64,000 nt of DNA from Antedon bifida (taxonomy: Eukaryota > Echinodermata > Crinoidea > Comatulida > Antedonidae). Below are positions 58,284 to 64,000 of the stretch, piece after piece. Under the pieces are notes generated by a model. That model was given only the letters and a program-made list of their open reading frames with translations, searched no databases and was not told where the DNA came from. The stretch lies in NCBI GenBank assembly GCA_963402885.1, contig OY727095.1:22697001-22761000 (forward strand). The letters are read 5' to 3'. How positions within the stretch are numbered: the stretch's first letter is position 1; each line of letters begins with the position of its first letter. The position numbers and the translations under genes are program-made.

Positions 58284-58752
58284 GCTGTTGAATTGTAGAT
58301 ATGAATTCATGTACAAATGTTGCGCATCGGATGTTGTGACGTTATCATATGGCCAGTTGAATTGTAAAAGAGCGTGCATCTATATTCTATGTATCCAAAT
58401 TTCTTCAACATGTTAATATGTTGTTGCTCAGACAATTTTCATCTGAAATTGGTATCTTCGTCTTTCATTTTGATGACATCATCATGTTAAAAATTAGAAT
58501 TAAAGGCGGGTCCCTTATTTTCACCAATGCTACACTGTATGTAGTATGTACACAGTATATAGTGTATACTGTAGGCCTATATTATACTTGGACACAAAAT
58601 AGAGAGCACACTGACAGCATTTTGTTTTCTTCAGCTTATAATAGCATAATCTTTTTTCTGTGCGCAATATTCTAACATATGACGTGCATCTGGCGTTCAA
58701 AGTGACGAGTTCATGTCTAGTTTTAAATTTGTTTCACAATTTATTTTATCAG

Positions 58753-58970
58753 ATTCACAAGTATGTACTCTAAAGGCAGAGGTTGAATGTATCCATCAGC
58801 ACTGTAGTCTATTAAAAGAAGAGTTGAGCAGCAGCAAGATACGCAATGAGAATCTAATGGCTAGGCTTACTCAGATGGAGGAGGAAGGACAGCAATACTT
58901 AGAACAGCTTAAAACTAAACAATTTCAGCTTGATCACCTTCAGATTAAATTCAAAACTCTAGAGAAACAG
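58753..58970 (+). CDS. Coiled-coil gene, exon g
   Basis: 218 bp, acceptor CAATTTATTTTATCAG, donor CAG|GTAACT. After AT (completing Asp) it reads SQVCTLKAEVECIHQHCSLL... through QMEEEGQQYLEQLKTKQFQL... to KFKTLEKQ, almost continuous heptads. Ends on a whole codon. It lies only 32 bp after the H2 3' end. Confidence 0.85.
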
Positions 58971-59092
58971 GTAACTATTTCACACAAAAAATGATCTTAC
59001 ATTATTATTTGTAACTAATGCCAAACTCAATGGAATAGCAATTTTTCATAGAAATATATTAACAAGAACTAAATGGAATGCAAAAATGTTAA

Positions 59093-59579
59093 AGACACTA
59101 GACCTACATTTGGTGGACCTAATTTAAGGTCACACACTACATTTTATGTAAAAATAAATACTATATGGACCTTCTGCGATAATCGTCTTTAAACAGTTAA
59201 AAATGTGAAAAATAAGTCGATTCTAATAATTTTAGCAGCCCGCTATAAATCCCAATATGCATCGCAGATTGATATTTTCATATCATGATGTGATGCACTC
59301 ACTTCGATCAATCGCGTGAAAGTGTAAACAAATAAAAGAACCGTAACTTTTCAGCTAAAATACCAGGTTTTCCCAAATATTGTATTTAACAGATTCTGCC
59401 AAAAAGGAAAGAAAATTAATCAAAAAAAACGTCGGGCTATTAAGCTAGGCCTAAACGTCTACGAGTGAATGTGGTAGTGCATTGTTTTTCTCTTTTTATC
59501 ACAATTAACCTTAGAACGCACATTTAAGACAAGAAATGACCTGGTTAAATGTTTATATATGCATTATTTTTACAAAATG
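59093..59579 (+). repeat. TTAA-target MITE, copy 4 (right end truncated)
   Basis: Begins after TTAA (59089-59092) with AGACACTAGACCT and matches copy 2 through TAGTGCATTGTTTTTCTC and GACAAGAAATGACCTGGTT. The terminal AGATCTAGTGTCT is missing. Confidence 0.75.
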
Positions 59580-59633
59580 TTAAACGATGAACTTTGATAA
59601 GGGCCACTCTTCTTTAATGATTCTTATTGAGAG

Positions 59634-59876
59634 AAAAATCAAGGAGCTGATGCACGTATAAAAAAACTAGAAAAAATACTGTTGCAGAAATCTGATCAAC
59701 AGTTACATCTGGAAAATGCACAGCAACCAATTGTTGAAGATGTCATCACAAAAACTATAATAAAGAGTCTTGATGTAAAAAAAAACCAATGGCCAAGTCA
59801 TAGGCAGCATCTGCACCAACAACCAAAATTAAAATACTCTGATCCCAATCCTATGTCTCAATCCTTGTTGCATTTT
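59634..59876 (+). CDS. Coiled-coil gene, exon h (3' border uncertain)
   Basis: The acceptor TTCTTATTGAGAG gives phase 0 and KNQGADARIKKLEKILLQKS... The donor chosen, CATTTT|GTAATA at 59877, keeps phase 0 into the next exon (81 codons). A later donor CTAG|GTGAAG (about 59957) would add a tail that looks like a retroelement scrap, so I prefer the earlier one. Confidence 0.6.
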
Positions 59877-60344
59877 GTAATATTCCACATAGATGACATC
59901 CTTATCTACAGTTCGGTTGCAGATCATGGGTCATGCGTACATTCTACTCTTTCTAGGTGAAGAAAGCTGGTGTAACTGTAACAAATATTTCACAAAACTA
60001 GTCTGAAATTTCTTACAAAAAAACGACGCTTGACTTGTTGACGTAACAGTATTAATTATTGTTCATTCTTCAAAATGATTTATTATCAATTATTTTTGTG
60101 TAACGTAAATATAGTCTGTCCTACTCTACAGAACAAAAATATAATCATAAACTAAACTATAGTACTGTACATATTCCAGGGTAGGGGCATTATTTTCTTA
60201 GGTCGTAGTGACCCGTCCAACATACTAAGGATAATGATGACAACATTTGAGGTTAATATTTTTACTTGGGGTACCCGATTCTAGGACTTTCTCATCTTCT
60301 CCTCCATCCGACACTATTGAGTAAAAAGTGCGATTTATAAAGTA
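59877..60344. other. Intronic DNA
   Basis: No feature beyond an RT-like peptide read-through at 59880-59925 (see findings). Confidence 0.35.
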
Positions 60345-60600
60345 CTACTCCTCCCTTATTCGTTGTAGTATTGAGCTGGGATTTGGCATGAATATATGTC
60401 CTCAAAGCTATAGAGCCGGATTTTTTAATTTCAAAACGGATGCAGCCATATGACGTCTCGAAGATGGTACCGTATAGCCGTATTTGGTACCGAGGTTATT
60501 GACGTGTATGTGACGTCACATCCGTCTTATGACGTCATTACAGCTTTTTTTGCTGTACCCCGAGTATCGCACATTCGTACTTGTTCAAACAAATTATACA
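60345..60600 (+). repeat. Dispersed repeat, second copy of 28185-28640
   Basis: Matches 28185-28640 with internal deletions; keeps CREs at 60511-60518 and 60530-60537. Confidence 0.75.
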
Positions 60601-60626
60601 TTGCCTGTTAATATTTTGTATCAATA

Positions 60627-61400
60627 TTATAATAAAAATTTGACTTGTAGTTTTCGCCAAAAATAATTCATAAGCCACGAAGTAAACAAATTGCGTCCAG
60701 TGTCAGGAATGACAACTGCTAGGGAGAGGTACATATTTTTATCCGTGGGTTTATGGAATAGGTCAGTTTTGAGTGTACCATTTTCTATGGTCACTATAGT
60801 GTCCAAAAAATCAACGCTACTAGTGGATTTGGTAGCTGTAAATTTGATAGTTGGGTGGGCTGAATTAATATTGAGAAGAAGAGATTCCAAATTATCTTCA
60901 CCATGGGTCCAGATCATGAAGATGTCGTCAATGTATCTAGACCAAACAAGTGGTTTATTAGGTTGGAGGGACAGAAAATTAGCCTCAAATTGTCCCATAA
61001 ATAAATTTGCAAAAGATGGTGCCATTTTTTTTCGCTATGCCATGAATTTGAAGCTAATGCTCATTTCCAAAAATAAAATTGTTGTTGGTTAAAATCAATG
61101 TAAATGAGCTTTAGTAGGTGTTTTTCCTGGAATTTGTTTGTAATTTGAAATGCATGTGTCGACTCCTTCTTCGTGAGGGATATTAGTATACATCGATGAA
61201 ACATCTAATGTACCCAGAACAGAATTATTAGGTAAATTTTGAATTTGGTTAATTTTGCGGATAAAGTCAGTGGAGTCCTGAATGTATGAAGGGAGATCAG
61301 TCGCGTATGGTCTAAGTAAATCATCCACATATTCAGAAATTTTCTCTGTAGCAGTGCCATTGCCCGAAATAATGGGTCTACCAGGATTGCCTGCTTTGTG
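60627..61400 (-). pseudogene. Penelope-like element RT fragment
   Basis: From about 61390: ISEYVDDLLRPYATDLPSYI, then VLGTLDVSSMYTNIPHEEGV, then after a frameshift near 61030-61095 G-T-KMAPSFANLFMGQFE, VWSRYIDDIFMIWTHGE (catalytic YIDD), HPTIKFT and VDFLDTIV...LFHKPTDKNMYL. This order is specific to Penelope-like RTs. The GIY-YIG nuclease that follows in full elements is not visible. Confidence 0.85.
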
Positions 61401-61425
61401 TATGTATATATATATATATATATGA
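61397..61425. repeat. TA microsatellite
   Basis: GTATGTATATATATATATAT run next to the Penelope-like fragment. Confidence 0.9.
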
Positions 61426-61467
61426 AATGTAATTATAGCTTCTAATAATTGTAATTTTTAATCTAAG

Positions 61468-61581
61468 GAACAAAATCCTAATATGAATGATAAAACAACA
61501 GAGCAGTTAAAGATTGAAGAATATATTACAGAGTTAGAGATTGAGCTAAAAGAAGCAAAAGAACAAATTGAAGAGTTAAAG
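61468..61581 (+). CDS. Coiled-coil gene, exon i
   Basis: 114 bp (38 codons), phase 0 both ends, acceptor TTTTTAATCTAAG, donor AAG|GTATTT. EQNPNMNDKTTEQLK then IEEYITELEIELKEAKEQIE, an ideal coiled coil. Confidence 0.85.
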
Positions 61582-61892
61582 GTATTTATATATACACATG
61601 GCGAAGTACACATCCTCAAGGAATTTGTGACTAAAGTTTAGAAAATTGGACTTTTAGAAATGTACCACCTCATTCAAGCAAAATTTTACTTGGCATAGAG
61701 GTAGAAATCAAAACAGTTGTTTGACTACCATTTTTTCTATCCAGTTTCTTTGTTTTTTAAACTGTTGAAAACATGTTGTGTTTTTTCCTCACATTGAATT
61801 TGTTTTTTAAATTCGTCTAACCTCTCAGTATTGTCTGAAACAATGATATATACTAAAAAATGTAATTTACTAATTGATATCTTCTGATATAG

Positions 61893-62257
61893 CATGTTCC
61901 AAAGTGGATTGATCATAAAGCATGGAATAACATGCTTTCAGAAAAACTGAAACTTGAAACAGAGCTGATAGATATGAAAGAAAAAAGATTTGAGGAATCC
62001 AAAAAATTATCTGAGCTACAACAGGAACATGAAGATGTTCAAAGCAAACTGGGATTTGCTGTCCAAAAGTCTGAAATGGATGGCTTGAAGAAGAAACTTC
62101 AATTAGAAGAGGAGAAAATGATGCTACGAGTTGATGTGGATGGTAAGTTGAGATCATCATCCATAAAAGAAAAGGAACTGAAGAAGGAGCTTGATGAACA
62201 AAAGAGAATTATCCATGAGAGTGAAATAATGATAAATCAGTTGCAAAATAATATCAG
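61893..62257 (+). CDS. Coiled-coil gene, exon j
   Basis: 365 bp, acceptor ATCTTCTGATATAG, donor ATCAG|GTAGGC. Starts HVPKWIDHKAWNNMLSEKLK and continues as charged heptads (KKLSELQQEHEDVQSKL, KEKELKKELDEQKRII). Leaves AG, which is completed to Arg by exon k. The Trp-containing start (PKWIDHKAW) is the only part with non-coiled-coil character in this half and may be the best probe for identifying the family. Confidence 0.85.
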
Positions 62258-62589
62258 GTAGGCCATTTTTTAAATATTTATTATATTGAATCCTTGTGTT
62301 CCAAACAACATATTGATCATTGATGTTAAACACATTTTTTCAAAAACAAAGTAGTCGAGTCAAACTGCTTATGACCCCAAAAAAATTGCAAGAAAATATT
62401 TTTTGATATATTTTTATATTTTTACCCGACTAAAGGCTACAAAAAGATTCTTGGGATTCATCATCTCTATATTTCATTTAAATTTAGTTTTCTTTCTCAA
62501 AAGCCTAATTATCAAAACGTCTGAAATACCTAACTTTTTAGTAGAAATTGGAACAAATAGTATTATTAATTCAATAAAATTATGTTTAG

Positions 62590-62701
62590 ATCAAAGGAAA
62601 AGGAGGTGAGCAGCTTAAATCAAGAACTAGCAATCTTGTTGAGCGAAAATGTGCAAATAAAACAAACTCTAGAGACAATTACAGGTGACAACAACAATAA
62701 G
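62590..62701 (+). CDS. Coiled-coil gene, exon k (last exon visible)
   Basis: 112 bp, acceptor AAAATTATGTTTAG, donor AAG|GTAAAC. (R)SKEKEVSSLNQELAILLSEN...TGDNNNK. Phase 0 at its end; the gene continues beyond the window or through exons not recognised in the last 1.3 kb. Confidence 0.8.
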
Positions 62702-63871
62702 GTAAACATTTACATGTCACATTGTTGTTTGCAAAACTGCCTTTTATTTTACCTAATTTAAACATTGTTTTGGCCAAATCACTAATTTTATTCTCACTGT
62801 TAATGCGAATCCTTATTGTCTTCTATTCATAAACCGATTAACTGAAACAACAAAATATCTCCTATGAGTTCAGTAATAAGACAAAAGCAAATAATAATAG
62901 TAAAGTTATACAAATTAAATAATGATAATGCCTCATAAATAAACAGCAAGTAGTTCAGGCTAGATCATAACCAAATACACTTTAAATATAAAGAGATGAG
63001 TATACTTATAGCCTATATAGCAAATTAAGGTGTGGCCCAAATGGCTAAACCACCATAACAAACATCAGAATAAATCCATCAATAAAGGTAATAAACTTAA
63101 CACTCACCAAATATTGTGCTACTACTTTGTACCAGAACATATAGGCCTATATTGCCATCTATAGTTGAACATAGCTATTACTTCATTGTAATACTATTAC
63201 TTCTTGTGAGGACACATCCACCTTAGCATGGCTTTTCAATTGCAACTACAACTAGCCTTCAAGGCCAAGGTCAAGCTCTAAAGTGTGCCACTTGGAATAT
63301 CTCTTGTAACCCAAAAGAGTAGCCAAAAAGTTACCAAATCGTAGCTTACAAACATTTCTTTTTAAAAATGTTGGTAACAATTTTGTTGTTGTGCCATAAA
63401 ACTAATGTTATTACAATAATGTATTTTACAAGAAGAAATAGCTTACCAAACCATTTATATATATAGTAATCATATCAAATTCACAAGATAAATAGTAACA
63501 CTTTAAAATATATTTCGCTAATTGTTGATCAATGATATGTAGATATTGTCTAGAATTTTCATAGGCTTTCTTATAAAAATTCAAATTTGTAGATTATTAG
63601 CAGGCATGCCTTATTTGCATTTGATGCAAATGACCCTTTGTCAGGATTTTCTTTTGTTATTCATGAAAGACCCATATTTTATTTATTTTTAATTGAGGAG
63701 CATGAGGAGACCCGGCTCTAACATCTAATGGTGTGTATGCTTCTGGAACATTATTTCCAATGAGAAGTTCCACCGTTCCTTTTTCTAGTTGTGGCAACAA
63801 CTAGAAAACATCTTGTAAATGTTCCCAATTAGATATATCTTGTTGAGTAGGTATGTTAAGATTGCCAACAG
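62702..63871. other. Intronic DNA
   Basis: AT-rich intron with no further exon that I could support. No repeat partner in the window. Confidence 0.4.
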
Positions 63872-64000
63872 CAGTGGCGGATCTAGGATCTGACGAGGTG
63901 CGTCACACCGAGCGGGTGTGGGTTTAAGAGGGGGTGTCCCCCTCCCGAGCCTCAGAAAATTTTTGAAAAAATAGATGCTTACACGCTGTTTAATAGGCTA
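63872..64000 (+). mobile_element. hAT-type transposon end (continues past the window)
   Basis: CAGTGGCGGATCTAGG followed by a G/C-rich stretch GAGGGGGTGTCCCCCTCCC and AAAATTTTTGAAAAAAT is the widespread terminus of hAT elements (CAGTGGCGGAT-C-AGG class). The other end and 8-bp target duplication are outside the window. Confidence 0.75.

Larger units (their letters stand above)
52153..58720 (+). mobile_element. Helitron-like element H2 with three nested insertions
   Basis: The 5' end is A|TCCACACTTGGCGGATAACC and the 3' end AAAGTGACGAGTTCATGTCTAG|T (CTAG 58717-58720). The last 420 bp (58302-58720) match 17510-17991 of H1 closely. Internally, 52790-53185 and 55300-55660 are duplicate blocks with TGACGTCA palindromes. 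Nested inside are a LINE RT fragment (53400-53715), a TTAA MITE (54200-54663) and a DIRS element (55665-58283). No Rep/helicase. Confidence 0.65.

Overview
The window is animal nuclear DNA: AT-rich, intron-dominated, with no prokaryote-style operons and almost every kind of metazoan mobile element. The recurring AGGCCTA/TAGGCCTAC words, the marine-type SINEs and the mix of DIRS, Penelope, L2/CR1-like, RTE-like, Helitron-like and hAT pieces suggest a marine invertebrate. An echinoderm is my best guess, but that is inference and nothing here proves it.

One host gene runs the whole length on the + strand. Eleven exons (1253-1296, 6224-7530, 21588-21734, 42556-42738, 43839-43924, 45388-45542, 58753-58970, 59634-59876, 61468-61581, 61893-62257, 62590-62701) have GT/AG borders, and every reading phase joins, giving about 991 codons with no stop. 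It opens with a Ser/Thr/Asn-rich disordered region holding a triple GVGSF-x-S-[YF]-T-[TS]-P-S motif and continues as a long coiled coil. Both ends of the gene lie outside the window. I could not name it. A second small spliced gene is likely on the - strand (38250-38962), near a CpG-richer block at 36.95-39.3 kb.

Nearly everything else is mobile DNA nested in the introns. 2.0-5.0 kb holds a foldback element and an L2/CR1-like LINE 3' end. 8.1-15.7 kb holds a broken gene of a multicopy zinc-module/nuclease-like family (- strand), split at a TA by a 3.5-kb long-TIR element that carries a 30-bp minisatellite and another fragment of the same family. 16-18 kb is a Helitron-like element with a TTAA MITE inside. 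19.2-21.2 kb is a near-perfect palindrome. 22.6-26.9 kb is two LINE pieces. 27.1-31.7 kb is a 4.6-kb inverted-repeat element filled with a hairpin array. 32-33 kb is a Helitron-like fragment holding a Myb-ORF element. 33.1-36.8 kb is a LINE interrupted by an RTE-like element. 39.5-41.9 kb is a LINE 5' half with a PHD + SGNH ORF1. 46.3-48.3 kb is another TA-target long-TIR element. 49.4-51 kb is a third Helitron-like element. 52.2-58.7 kb is a Helitron-like element holding a LINE fragment, a MITE and a DIRS retrotransposon. 60.6-61.4 kb is a Penelope-like RT. A hAT-type terminus begins at 63.87 kb.

The most interesting points are the nuclease-like family and its exact TA-site interruption, the captured fragment of that family inside the interrupting element, the Helitron-like family recognised from hairpin + CTAG|T ends, the large palindromic elements, and perfect DR1 (AGGTCAAAGGTCA) and CRE (TGACGTCA) regulatory words carried by repeat families.
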